Below are positions 11,425 through 24,535 of a stretch of DNA of 64,000 nt, piece after piece. The notes below the pieces were generated by a model. It did no database searches and was not told where the DNA came from. It saw only the letters and a program-made list of their open reading frames with translations. This DNA comes from Latrodectus hesperus (Eukaryota > Arthropoda > Arachnida > Araneae > Theridiidae). How positions within the stretch are numbered: the first letter of the stretch is position 1; each line of letters opens with the position of its first letter. The stretch is taken from NCBI GenBank assembly GCA_037975125.1, contig CM075850.1:74443890-74507889 (forward strand), written 5' to 3'. Both the position numbers and the translations under genes were made by a program.

Positions 11425-12750
11425 TTAGCCGAGGAATGGAAACACACCTCCAGGAGGAGCAGTAATGGCGAGTGGAACTTCACTTGTTGTGGTCGCGGTG
11501 ATTGTTGTTTCATACAAAGAAGTGCTTGTCACAGTGCGAAATTTCGTGCTAATGGCATTGTATGTGAGTGTATAAATCTTGGTGCTGAGACTTGTTGCTG
11601 TCGTTACTGTTGTGTAAGTTGATGTTATAGTGCTAAATTGAGGTGGTGGAGCTAATAGTTGAGGGCCTGTTCCTCCAAGCTGAGTTCCTCCTAAGAGTTG
11701 TTGCAGCTGATTTTGTTGTTGAAACAACTGGGTGTTTAAATAAGGCTCGACAGTTGTCGTTAAAGATGTCATCGTTTTTTCGGTTGTAGAAATTGATTCG
11801 GATAGAGTTCTAGTTCTTGTTCGTCGCCCGTCGTAGAAACTGACAACTTTGGTACTGTAAATAGTATCTGTATGAATATAAGTTGACGTTTTCGTGATAG
11901 TTGAATACATAGTAGCATGCTTATTTAGTTGTTGTAGACCTAAGTAAACTGCAGCCAAAGGATTTTGCTGCAAAGCAGCACCCAAAGATAATAACGAATT
12001 TGATAAATCATTATTGTTAATGATGTTATTATTCCTGGTTTGGTCATATGGTACTACAGCCTGTTCTCGTCCACTACCTGAAGCCTGGAGTAGTCCATTC
12101 GGCACTGGAGTCTGAATAATTTGCTGTCTAGGAGATGGTTCCAACTGTATTGCTCCATCCAGAAGTCCACTCAACTGATCTACTGATTCGTCGAATTCAG
12201 TGTCAGTGGATTCTGTATGTAAAACTGTCATATCAGCTGCAGGAAGAGTCTTGTAACCAGTGATTAATTTCAAAATGAAGAAACTTTCCGTTACTGTATG
12301 ATAAGACGTAGTGTCATTCTCCAACACTGGAACTACTGAAGTCTTTAACATCCTTTCGGTTGTTGTGTATGTTCTGGTGACCACAACATGAGGTGCAGCA
12401 TCATCATCCAAAGGACTTACAGTAGCAAATATAGCGTTGTTATTGGCCGGTGATATATCGTGAGCATCGATGAGTCCCCCCACATCAGTGGCGTAGTTGT
12501 GACGAGTCTTGGGTACTTGTGTCGTAATTGTTAAGGTACGAACAGATTTCCTTCTTCCTACGTGAAGAGTGACTTCACTTGTTATTGTTGTCTTTTCGTA
12601 GACTACACGTGCAGGATCAACTGGATTTAATGGATCATATTCTTCTAGAAGTTCATCCTCGGGATCGAAAGTGTTGTCTTGAGGAGTTACAATGTCACTT
12701 ACTTCATCATTTCTAACAGTCAATTTGACTTTGAAGCGATTCAACTGAAC
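11425..12750 (-). CDS. Terminal exon of DUF4758-like secreted protein gene
   Basis: This is the last coding exon of the four-exon gene 27455-11425. On the minus strand the acceptor reads CATCTTTTTTTAG, then GTT CAG TTG. It is entered in phase 0, matching the donor of the exon at 15504. It encodes 441 residues (367-807 of the visible protein), beginning VQLNRFKVKLTVRNDE, and stops at TAA. The protein is strongly Thr/Ser/Tyr/Val-rich. Recurrent strand-like units include VVVTRTYTTTERM, FILKLITGYKTLP, TKTSTYIHTDTIYSTKVV, GRRTRTRTLSES and STYTTVTTATSLSTKIYTLT. A Gln/Leu-rich tract (FQQQNQLQQLLGG) lies late in the exon, and the end is hydrophobic and Pro/Gly-rich (APPGGVFPFLG). There is no obvious transmembrane helix. 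The composition suggests an extracellular, beta-rich, O-glycosylated protein. Placement in the arthropod DUF4758 group is from motif memory, and the function is unknown. Confidence 0.9.
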   Translation of the reverse strand, partial: VQLNRFKVKLTVRNDEVSDIVTPQDNTFDPEDELLEEYDPLNPVDPARVVYEKTTITSEVTLHVGRRKSVRTLTITTQVPKTRHNYATDVGGLIDAHDISPANNNAIFATVSPLDDDAAPHVVVTRTYTTTERMLKTSVVPVLENDTTSYHTVTESFFILKLITGYKTLPAADMTVLHTESTDTEFDESVDQLSGLLDGAIQLEPSPRQQIIQTPVPNGLLQASGSGREQAVVPYDQTRNNNIINNNDLSNSLLSLGAALQQNPLAAVYLGLQQLNKHATMYSTITKTSTYIHTDTIYSTKVVSFYDGRRTRTRTLSESISTTEKTMTSLTTTVEPYLNTQLFQQQNQLQQLLGGTQLGGTGPQLLAPPPQFSTITSTYTTVTTATSLSTKIYTLTYNAISTKFRTVTSTSLYETTITATTTSEVPLAITAPPGGVFPFLG

Positions 12751-15503
12751 CTAAAAAAAGATGAGATAAATATAGTGAAAATTTAATTGCATCAAAGAGG
12801 CATTTAAACTTTTGTGTATAAAACAGTAGATGGTTTATTTATATAGGAAATTCCTGGAAAAATATAGACATGATAAAATTGACAAAACAATTATTGTATA
12901 AAATTTAGCTAAAAATTATTTAGGTTTATGAATATATTTATACAGACTGTTCCTTTTCTCCCTTCATATATAAAAATATTTTCTTTTTATCCTGCATTAA
13001 ATATAAGTTGTTTTCTTGCGTTTAGGTTAAACTTTATATTAAATTACTAATGTTATTTTTTTCATTTTGAGATAAAATTGAAAATAGTATTTTAAATTTG
13101 AAAATTTCCTTATTGACTGATTCTTAATCATCAATAATAAGAGAAACATTTAAATTTATTCCAACTCAAAATTGTTGCTTGTGTTTGTTGTATATTACAA
13201 AACCAAGCTTGAACTAGCTCTAACGAATACTTTTCAAATTTTATGCAAAATTAAATTAACTATTTAAAATATGAACTGAGGGAAAATATGCATGAAATTA
13301 AAAATTAATAATAATAACATTCAAAAATTAATAAGCATAATTTTCAAAAACAAAGAAACAAAATAAATCAAACCCTATTTTTATTCATTATTAATTAAGA
13401 ATCTAATATTTTTTAAAAAGTTTTCCATAGAATGAAAAGTTTCAGATTTTTCTTAAATATTCGTAAATTTTATAGTTTAATCATAATGATTTATAACCAT
13501 TTCTATATTATGAAAAATTTTTTCCCTTTAAATGTATAGTGTATAAAATTGTAAAAAATAACTTTTATTTTTAATTAAAAATTGTAATTATTAAATAATA
13601 ATTAGTAGCTTTGAAGCAAAGTAACTAAATACCAATTGATATAGAAAATGCTGTAGCTTGAAAATTGAGAAACTAATATTATATGTTATTAAATTAGCAA
13701 AGGTATCATATCAATGCTCTTGATATCATTTAAAATAATTTCCATTTAAAATGTTAAGTTCATACCTTCTAGAAATATAATGATATTTGGGTTCTCTGAA
13801 ATTAACAGTTTTTTTCTCAATTTTCTCAGAATTATTCTCTGACAAAATGTATTTAGATTTTATTGAGATGAATTGCTTCAGAATATTTTTATATCCTTTG
13901 ATATTTTAAAAAAAAGCAGTAATGCTTATTTTTATTGTAGATTATTGTACATAAATGAAACATTTTATTATATGCAACCTAAATTAATGTGTGCATAATA
14001 TATTTCCTTAAATATGTTAAGAATGAATACAATTAACATAAATTTCTGATGTTTAATTTGTTCCTTTTGTACTGTTATCTTTGTATTGTTTACGAATGCA
14101 ATATAGCAAAATGGTTTTAAATTTTACAAATGGATATTTTTCTATTTTTTTCACTTAAATTATGCAATTTTTTAAATTTGAAATAACGCAATTTAAAACT
14201 TCTAAAGTAAAAATAATATTATGAATTTTAAAAGTTCGTATCTAATTTTTCATTAATAAGAATTTTAATCAGTTTGTATATGATTCTGAATTAATATTTT
14301 AATATTGTATAATGAATTGTGTGTTAATGAATCATTTGAGTAGGTAATAGATTTTATTGGAATCTGCTCATATTTTCCTACTCATATTATTCATTAAATA
14401 ATTATGAAAAATGTGAGAGAAATTTATAAGTAGGACTTTATTGGTTGGTTACTTTATAAGTAGATTCTAAACACAAGAGCTTATTAAACCGAGATCTACA
14501 ATTTAAATTGGATTCCAAATTACTTTAAAGTAATAGTGAAACTTAATTTACTTATTTTAAAAGTTTTATAATATACATTATTATTTGAATTATTTATTTG
14601 TTAGATTAAAAAACTTCAGTGTTAAAATAAGGCATGTTTACATTCCGTTTTAATTACAACTAATGCTAATTCATTATTTTTTCCTGTGAGTGGTTCATTT
14701 ATTAACATTTTGTTTTCGCTTATTAAGATTAAGTTAAAAATCTGTACATGTTTATTTTCAACAATCAATCAGTTCTTGATTGTTAAATTCAAGTTGTTCT
14801 TGGGTGTAAAGAAAGAGTTAAAAGAAGTTTCAAAGAATTTCCTTTTTTAAATAAAAAATTTGGAAAACACAGAATTCTTACATTTATATCTTATTTATAA
14901 AATGCAACCTATTAGAAATCACTTCATTAATTTATCAACAAAGAATTATTTTAAAGAAAGCCCTATTTTTTTTTAAAAAAAATAGGATATAAATAACTAT
15001 TTCTTTATTTCCTCATGGAATCTGTAATGATACGAATAACGAGATATTTCGAAATGCATGTTTGTTTTCGATCAATTCTTTAAAATGTAGTATTTTGAAG
15101 TAAAACACTTGTTTTGTCAAAATAAAATAAAGGAAAAGATTAATTACTGATAAATAAAATTTTCTCCCAAAAATGACATAAACTTGTCAATTTTATCACA
15201 ATAGTTTACAAAAACATAATATTTATCGTATATGAATATACAAATATTTATTCAGAAAATAGTTTCAAATTGCACAGTTCATTGTTCTGCAAATGAATTA
15301 ATTAATATTTAATCATTTAGATTTAATATGAAATATAATAAATCTGGTTAACTACATAACTATAATAAATTTATATGAATTTAAAATTAATTATCCTTTT
15401 TTCAGAACTCAATACATTTTTTAAATATATTGTGCCAAGGAATAAAACCTTAAAACTGTTTCTAACTAATTGATTTATTATTAAAAAGAAATAAATGACT
15501 AAC
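12751..15503 (-). other. Intron, 2753 bp, phase 0
   Basis: It lies between exons 15792-15504 and 12750-11425, with donor CCATCA/GTTAGT and acceptor TTTTTTTAG/GTT. It is AT-rich with no gene or clear repeat inside. Confidence 0.8.
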
Positions 15504-15792
15504 TGATGGAGTGTTCCTCCTGGGGAGAACATATCTAAATCTTGGCGGCATCCTGTTCCTCGTGTTCTGAGAATCATGTACAGTATTTTCTTCCTCTGGA
15601 GGAATGTCCGTCGCCAAAGTGGGCCTGAATCTTCGAGATAACCTGTATGAGGATCGGGAGTTGGATTTATCCAGAGATTCAGTCGGTCTGATGGACAGTC
15701 TGTTGGGTGGAACACCATCTGGCAACTTGAAGGAAGACTGGAGGACTGTGTTAGCATTTAGAGGTTCGTCCGTTCGTCGTTCTGCTTCTCGA
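15504..15792 (-). CDS. Internal exon, basic Arg/Pro-rich linker
   Basis: This is an internal exon of the same gene: 289 bases, or 1 + 96 codons. The acceptor is TTTGTTGCAG on the minus strand. It is entered in phase 2, so its first T completes an AG-T serine codon with the exon ending at 23031. It leaves in phase 0 at the donor TCA/GTTAGT. Residues 271-366 begin REAERRTDEPLNANTVLQ and run through KLPDGVPPNRLSIRP, SSYRLSRRFRPTLATD and MPPRFRYVLPRRNTPS. It is rich in Arg, Pro and Ser, probably disordered. LSRRF and LPRRN are dibasic and could be proprotein-convertase sites, but that is inference. Another open frame over the same DNA does not satisfy both splice phases and was not chosen. The low-complexity linker character makes homology hard to judge; the splice logic is the main support. 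Confidence 0.8.
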
Positions 15793-18700
15793 CTGCAACA
15801 AATTCTTCATTAATTATTTGTATAAGAAATATTAAATTTTTTAAATATTTTAATTAATAAAATGAAAAAGTTTTGAAATCGTAACCTTTATTTAAGTATT
15901 TTGTCATTTATTAATTTATGTATGTGTAAATATACCATTCCTGTGAAGGTATGTATGAATGAATATGTTGAAATGAGAATAAATACACTCATACCGTGTA
16001 TATATTAACAAAAGCTACAGGTAAAGAAAATAACCTTATGTATAATTATGGATTGAATATTCAGAAAAATCATAAATTTCTTAAACATTTTAGCATGATT
16101 TTTTTGTCAATAATTTCCTATTTTCATAATCTTTTCTGATAAAAATTTACAATTGAATTTAAAAATTTAGTTAGTTTTTTTGTTTTTATTTTCATTATCA
16201 TACCATCAATACCATATAATCTTTTCAATATATAGCACATATTTACTACAACATAAAATCATTCGTTTTTTATATACCTTGTTCCTTTCAAACATTTAAG
16301 ATCTCAAGCATTAAAACTAAATAGCAGAGAACAACTAGAAGGTTTAAATTAAGAAACAACAAATATTTTTACTATGCCCAATGAATACCACATTAATGTT
16401 AACTTTTTTTATTCATTTTTTTTAACTATTACGCTACTTACTGAATAAGACTATGTGCTAGGAAATAATCTTAAAAAATTGTACTAAATACTTTCTGGTT
16501 TAACAATTTTATAACATAAAACTTATATGCTAAACCTGTATAAAAAGAATTTAATGATGAATATTTTAAAATCAAGAACAATTCTAATGAACTAGGACAT
16601 CTGTAGTTTTAAGCCAAAAGTCTCAAGTTCCATTTTTTTAAAAATTCTTGACTACGAGTGAATAATTTTTTATGACTAAAACAAAGTTGCTAAAAATCAT
16701 TTTTGCAGTATAAAATTTTCATTGATTTTACTTATTTTTTATAAAAATAATTTTAATATAATATTCAAATCCTTTGATTAGAGTTTTTGAAACTGAGTTC
16801 AGTTCTGTGATCGAAATATGCAGTATTTCCACATTTTATGTGAAAATTCTCTTTGAGTTTCTAAAATATCATTCTAAAACTGTTCAATCGAAATATATCT
16901 TTCATAGTTGCATTTATTTACATGTGTCTATAAGTTTAGAATTTTAACAATTATAAAGTAAGGGAAATATTGAAAGATAATTCAGAATGCACATCATGAA
17001 TGGAGGATTTTAATATACTATAACACATTACTGTAGAATATTTGGATAGATCGTGACGAACCGATTTGGAATTAATGACTCATTTTATTTCAATTTAAAT
17101 AAGGTAATAATTCTCAATTTTTATATCTACCGTTTTATATTCAGGATCGTTATCATATATTATAAGAAAGCAAAAATTATCATGAAATAGTATGAAATTC
17201 AAGTTCAGAAAGAAGCATTTATTTCAGATATTTTTTGTTTATTAAGTTTTCAAAACCAGATATAAGTTACATAATAGATTTAGAAAACATATTGAGGAAA
17301 AATAGACGAATAAAAGAGAATAATTAATTTATGCAACGTAAAATAATCTGAATAAAAATGCTACCCTGTTTATTATAACTAAATGTAAATTTTATGCCTT
17401 ACAGTGACACCATTATTTTTAAAAAACAAATGATATTCACTGTATAATGAAACAATAAAAAATAAGCTAACTTAAATAAAAGGATTTGTGTGTGACTTTC
17501 AAAAAATTATTCACTCATCATTATATATTCGGATAATCATGGGTAGATATATCAGCAAAGAAATAAAAATATGAAAAGTATGAAAACGAGATAAGTAATT
17601 GGTTCGAATATATATGTAATTCAAATTTGATAAATACGAAAGAAATATCATAAATAAAATTTATTAAAGTTTTTATCCTTAGTGCATAAAATAATAAAGA
17701 ACATTTTTGAAAGATGACTTATCTTAAAAAATACGCTTAAATTAAAAAGATTATGAAGTAATAAAATTCAAAATTATGGTAAATAAGGATTTTAGGTTAG
17801 GAACAAATGTGAATTTTATTTGATTTCACATTTATTTTTTTACATGTGGCATACAATAGCTTTTATGTGTGATATGAAATGAGACTTTTTTATTTTTACA
17901 ATTATACAAGGTAGTTTAATGGCTAATTTAACAAGCTGTGACCATAACTGACCGCTGTTTATCGCTGTTACCATATTATGCTAAGTCAGCGTGAGTGACA
18001 CAAGGATGTCACAATTCATTTCCACTTTGCTTAAAGTTCTCATTGAATAATGTTATTTGTTAACGGTCCAATGAGTAAGTAACAGTTTTTCTTCACCTTT
18101 TCAGAGAAAGCTGTCACATTAAATTTGTTAAATGTCATGGCTAATTAAACACAAACCAAAAGAAATTCGAGCGTGCGTTACTTGATGTCGAACGAAATTG
18201 CTGTGTTCTAATGTGCATGGAAAAGAATGAATGCCTTTCATTTTAATAAATTTTTATATCATTTAATGAAATTAAATTTACCGAAACTATCAAAAATTTC
18301 ATTCAAAAATTATAATCTTCATTTCTTAATGTAATAGTAAGTACGTAAATTTAATAAAACTAGATAAATAATTTCTATTAGTTCTTATTGTATGAGGGAG
18401 AATGTGGTATTTGTCGTATTATATAAAAAGAAAAGTTAATCTTATTCTGTTTTAATCAAGCTTAACTATTATTGTTTTAATGTTATAATAAAAATTAATA
18501 TTACTTGCTGTAATTAAACTGTTCTGAAAAATAAATATTTTAAAAGACATTTTTAAATAATTTCATAAGCAAAGTTAAAGAGTGCCTTCAAATGTGTATA
18601 ACAGATATTTATACTATTTCAGATATAAAAGCTATTCGGTAAATATCAATGAAATTCAAAAAAGATAATTTTATAAATATAATTTTTGTTTGTGAAATAA

Positions 18701-19870
18701 TATAGTGGTTCTCATTTCTTATTTCAAGGGAGAAAAGTCTTAGGTGGTATATGCAAGTTATATCTATAATATCAAATATATTTGAAAATTATTTTTGATC
18801 TATATTCATATTGAATTAATAATTTTTTTATTGATTTTTCATGATAGTAATATTTGTTCCATTTATTAAAAATCACATGTTACTCTTTTACTCATTAAGT
18901 AATGTTTCCTTGTTACTTTAGTTATTTTGATGCTGCAGAATATTTGAGCACGGTTTTATAAAAAATCTACAAATCTTGAAACAAAAGATCTCCCAATTCA
19001 AAGACGTAGGAAACTTGAATGAGACAACAATTGAAATGTGTGTGAACTAAAAAGAAATTAACAACTATATAGTATCAAAAAACATAATTTCAATGCGCCG
19101 CATTCGACACCATGATTACCTTTGATTATTTCACGACTTTAGATTAGTAAGGTAACCTATATTTCGGTATTGATTCATATTGATAAGAATAAGGTAATTT
19201 GTATTTGATAGTGGTAACACGAAAATTCTGTGAAACCCTATTTGAAATTCTGTTATCAATTGATTATTAATTAATTTAGTTGTCATATTTATTAATTGTA
19301 CAAGAATTTTTTCTTATAAAAATCATTTGTATTTCCTAATTAAATTATTTATTCGCTATTCGATTAGATAAAAATATAATAACGAAATCCTTTTGTAACT
19401 TCCAAAATATCAAGAGTTTATTAATTTCTTTCTAATACATTGATTTATTTAAAATTAGGGAAATAATTTCTGTTTTCTATTGTTTTAATTTAATTTTTAT
19501 AATTTCCTCTGACAAACGATGTAATCCTCCTGTTTTATTCTGCACGTTTTGAATGATTTATACTAAATGTTAATGAGAGACCATATAAATATCAATCGTG
19601 ATTTTAAAGATTGTATTCTCTAAGAAAAATTAGCAGTTTTCCCTCATTTTATTTACTGTTACCACTATCAATGTATAAATAAGTGTCATTTTTCCGATGA
19701 ATAGATAATGAATGTATTCATTCTTTATATTTATAGAATATATTAATAACGTACGGATGACACATAAGAGACTATATGGGTTGTTGGTTCTTAAAATGAT
19801 TACAGAATAATTTTGATGCGATTTGATAAAATGAAATATTAATTTGCGTACCTATATTTTGATAAGGAAT

Positions 19871-20010
<140 letters not shown>

Positions 20011-20605
20011 AACTCTTTGACCTATCAGCATTTCCTTGTGAGTTACTTTAAAATCTTTTTCCAAATTCTCTTTTTGTAATTAGTTATAATTTTTATGATC
20101 ACACTGCCTTAAAACTTTAATCCATTTACTGATTCACTGCATAATAAAATTTTTTAAAGCATTTTAAACCGCAATGTTACTGTATATTTTTATAATTTCT
20201 AATGTGTAACTCTCGCTTTCAATATATACTTTCAAATTTTAATTATTTTCAGTTTTAAATGATTTTTTTCATTTTTCTTCCGAAAGCTTCGGGAAGAGTT
20301 CATTTGCGCTTTTATTTATTTATTTTTGTTTATTCTTTAGAATCTTGAAACAAACGAATTCGAAACGCTTTACCCTTGTATCCAATTCCACTGATGAAAA
20401 AGGAAAAGTTTTATTTCTTTTGCTTTTAAATTTTTATTATCTTTCTTGGCCCTTTTTCTGGTTTTAATTTCTATTTTTACTATTCCATTATTTATCTAAT
20501 TAGTTCCCTTCGCTTTTCTTAAGGCTTTATCTTTTTCTTATAAGAATCTAATTTCTAAAAATTTTTTTCTAGTTTAATCTTTTTAATTAACTTAGGTTTT
20601 ACTTA

Positions 20606-20608
<3 letters not shown>

Positions 20609-20684
<76 letters not shown>
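20609..20684. repeat. (TA)n microsatellite
   Basis: About 76 bases of pure TA dinucleotide repeat within an intron. Confidence 0.95.
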
Positions 20685-20688
<4 letters not shown>

Positions 20689-22652
20689 ACTTTTTAATAT
20701 TAATATTTAATCATTTAGCGTGCAAAAATATTTCTCATTTATTTAAAATACAAATAAAAATTTGTGTTCAAAACAGAGAGATATGTGTGTGCAAAAATTT
20801 AAGTTCTGATAACTTAAACATATTTATTTATTTTATTTTATGCATTTTCCAAAACATTAATTAATTATGATATCCTATAGCTGTTAACAATATAAACATT
20901 AGGTATAATTGTTCACCTATAATTAATGAAAAAGTTTTTGCAACAATTTAAAATAGTTTTAAGATACATAGCTTTCTATAAAAACGATGAATCAAAGCCA
21001 CGAAAAGCAACGGACATTAAAAATAATCAGCAAATAAAATTGATTTTATATAAATTCCACAAAACATGATTTTTGTATTGAAAATGTCATGAAATTTTGA
21101 TATAAATGCAGTATTTCTCCACAAGGATACATATGCAACGAAGCTAATAACCATGTATGTCTGACATTACTTAACTAGTCATTAAGCTTTAAGAAAAATT
21201 ATTTACCAGCATTATAAAGTGCAATAAGTGGAATTTTTAATAATCAAAAATTCGGGTTTGTTTTTCGTTCACTTGATGACAAAATATGATAATAGCATTA
21301 ATTTTGTATTTTGTTTGATAGAAGAGACAAAAGATAAGACATCGTTTTCAAAATAATTAGCTGTGACATTTCTTGCCTTTTAAAAAATTTATACACAAAA
21401 AGTAAGTAATTTCTAAAATACTATTTAAGATATCTATAAACAAATATGTGATAAAAAAAGTTTTCCTTTTTTTTTCTTCCTAAAATTATGTTAAATTATT
21501 TAGTAATTTTTTCATACATTTCCTTTAAAAAGTATTCATCGGAACAATTATATAGAGTATAATGTAGTGATTTCGTTATGATACTTTTCCAAGTAGTATT
21601 TTGGATTAAAATGTAGATACAAATAGAATTGTTATGAATAACTATAAATTTTATAGGTAAATTTTTCAAATTGTAACAAAAAAATAAATTAAATAATCAA
21701 AATAAAATTGTTTAAAAATAAAAAATCACTTAAAAATATCAATAAATAACCAATAATAGAATCATAAAGAAAAATTCTTCTCAAATTTAAATTTTTAATG
21801 TTCACTTAATTGATTTATTCTAATCAAGCATCGCTCGTAACAGTAAAACATGCCATGTAGGTAAAATGAATTCTCATTCAAAGTTAAATATGCATATTGT
21901 ATCTTATAAAAGGATGTACTGATAAAAATAATTTAATTAATGCTAACAAAAATAATAGGAAAAATACTTTAAACTATAAATAAAAATACTTTTTATATTA
22001 ATAAAAATACTTTCATTTAAATTTTATCACTTCAAAGCATGTAATCGATCTGAGCTCATTTATAGATAACTATTGTGGATTTTTATAAATATGTTTCTTA
22101 CATTTTATAGATTTTGAAATTTGTACTTAATTTTAATTAAGATATAATTGAATTACACAAATATATGATATATTTCATTGTAAATATAAAAGAAAAAAAT
22201 ATTTATAAGCGCAATCAAATAACTATTTATTTAATCTGAGTAATTTTTAATAATTTTGAAGTGCGCCTTTTTAAACGTCAGTATTCATTGAGGTATTCAA
22301 TGTTTAACTTTTACAATTAGATGATATAATCACTTAAAAAATAAACTTGATCAATCCATTTTTTAAGTTGCTTTTCTAGCAGCTTAAAATTATGCTCAAA
22401 ATTGATTGCGTCATTATAGTTGTTATCTAGTTAGGTTACTCGCACTATTCTCAGTTTTTATGATTTTACTTATATATGTATGTATTTTTCAAAAGAATAT
22501 TCTATACCTTGTCAAATCTATTAAATTTTCAAACTGTAATTTATGATTGATAACGTTGTTTTGTAATGAAGTTATAAAACAATAATAATTTCAATTCTTT
22601 GTTCAAAAATTAATATTGCAATTATAAAACAATAAATATAGGAATAACATGT

Positions 22653-22894
<242 letters not shown>

Positions 22895-23030
22895 CATATA
22901 TAAAATTCAAGTAGAAATTTCCTTGTACTTGAATTTTTATGTTAAGAAAGCACGAAAAATAAATTAAAAGAGAATACCATTGTAAAACATTATCTTATTT
23001 AACCAAAACATTTACAGCTAGCTTTAATAC

Positions 23031-23465
23031 CTGTCAGGTGTTGTTGGTTTGTATTCTTTGGTATCACCACCTGTAGATTTATGCCAATTAGATGATGCAT
23101 CCAGCAGGATTTTGTTCGATTTGGTAGGTAATGGACGACTACTAGAGACCGGTATAGTTGCAGACTTCTGAAAGATCGGTTTTGTAGGACTTGGTTTGGG
23201 AGTCGACAACTCTTCGGATTTGGCAGGAAAGATAATTTGAGATGTACTTTGTAAAATTTGAGCATATTTTCCCTCTATGTAGGTACCAATGACTTTGGTT
23301 TCGAATACTGTTGTAGCTCCATCTTTTACGTGAGTTCCTCCGAGTACTGTGACCAATCCGGTGGGATACTGAGGCAAAGCAGGCGTAGAGCCAGCTTTTT
23401 GGAGATTTTGCTCCGGTTCTGAATCAGGAGTTGTCCCCAGATCACCAAAACCTGGTTTCAAATGC
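23031..23465 (-). CDS. Internal exon with GTHVKDGATTVFET motif (DUF4758-like)
   Basis: This is an internal exon of the gene: 435 bases, or 1 + 144 codons + 2. The acceptor is AATTTCTTTAG on the minus strand. It is entered in phase 2, with its first G completing an AG-G arginine codon from the exon ending at 27080. It leaves in phase 2 at CCTGACAG/GTATTA. Residues 126-269 begin HLKPGFGDLGTTPDSEP. The conserved-looking core at residues about 167-206 contains GGTHVKDGATTVFETKVIGT, then IEGKYAQILQSTSQIIFPA. This resembles the repeated unit I know from arthropod DUF4758 proteins (recalled, not searched). A Pro/Ser/Thr/Lys-rich tail follows (STPKPSPTKPIFQKSA). The core is probably structured and the tail probably disordered. 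This exon is the best anchor for family assignment. Confidence 0.88.
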
Positions 23466-24441
23466 CTAAAGAAATTGAAAATTGTATAGATCCTTGCGAT
23501 ACAAAGTCAAAAAATATAGCGAAATGACAAAAAATATGGAAATAAAGCTTATAAAGAAATTAAATTATAATTGATAAATAAATAAATATGTACAAGAGTA
23601 GGAATAGATGTCTATTACTGTTTCATAGTATTTAGTCTGTGTGTGTTTGATTTGGGATAAATATTTTGAACACATATTCATTTGTGGATAAAAATTTTGA
23701 ACTTTAAAAATAAATGCTTCTTTAAATGTTATTTAGAGTTCTTAAATTTTGTTATTAATTTTAAAGAACTGAGAAATTAACTAGGCAAATATAAAACTTA
23801 TCATGCATTAAAATCTTAAAACATAATTATAAGCATCATCAATTAGCTGGTTCTAGTTAGGGAACTCAAATCACAGGTTTTACCTACTTTTACGTTTCTA
23901 TTTATTTTTACGATCATTCAAAAAACGATTCATTCCATGCTTTGATTTCTTAAACTGCTAATTTTCAATTAAAAAGTCAATACTCTCAAATAACATTAAT
24001 GCATATTTTAATGTTTTATTATACTTGTATGCATGTTGCTAAGAAAAAATATGTATTCTAATAACAGAATACTATTTTTAGAGTATATTTTTTATGTATA
24101 CTCTAATAATAACATTTCTTATGTGCAATATTTAAAATGAAAAACATTTAATAAGAAATTTCGTTCTAATTTATTTTCCTTGAAAAACTTTAAAGGGATT
24201 ATTAGCATTGTTCTGTACATCTACTGTAGTACACTAAGTATAAAATTTTATTTCAAATTATTTGATAGCAATTTTCTATTCTAATTCATAACACATTTAA
24301 TTTAATTAAGACAAGCCTTAACAACAAAAATTAACAATGTTTTTATATGTAGATATTGCAAATATTCGAAATGTTTCTGTTTCTTGATTATATTTTGTTT
24401 AACATATTTAAAAATTACGATATTCATTTTAAACAATATAG

Positions 24442-24535
24442 ATATTAAGAAGTTAAAATATTCTTAGGTTTAAAAATATTAAGAAATTAAAATATTCTTA
24501 GGTTTAAAAATATTAAGAAGTTAAAATTTAATACA
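24442..24535. repeat. 34-bp tandem repeat, about 2.6 copies
   Basis: The unit includes TTAAAATATTCTTAGGTTTA and recurs with a 34-base period (TTCTTAGG at 24461 and again at 24495). Copies are nearly identical. Confidence 0.85.

Noticed and set aside
11392..11622. Plus-strand frame with several Cys residues opposite the terminal exon
   Set aside because: It is antisense to a well-supported exon and shows no motif beyond base-composition effects.
15371..15757. 128-codon minus-strand frame beginning MLTQSSSLPSS
   Set aside because: It overlaps the exon 15792-15504 in a different frame. Only the other frame joins both neighbouring exons in phase.
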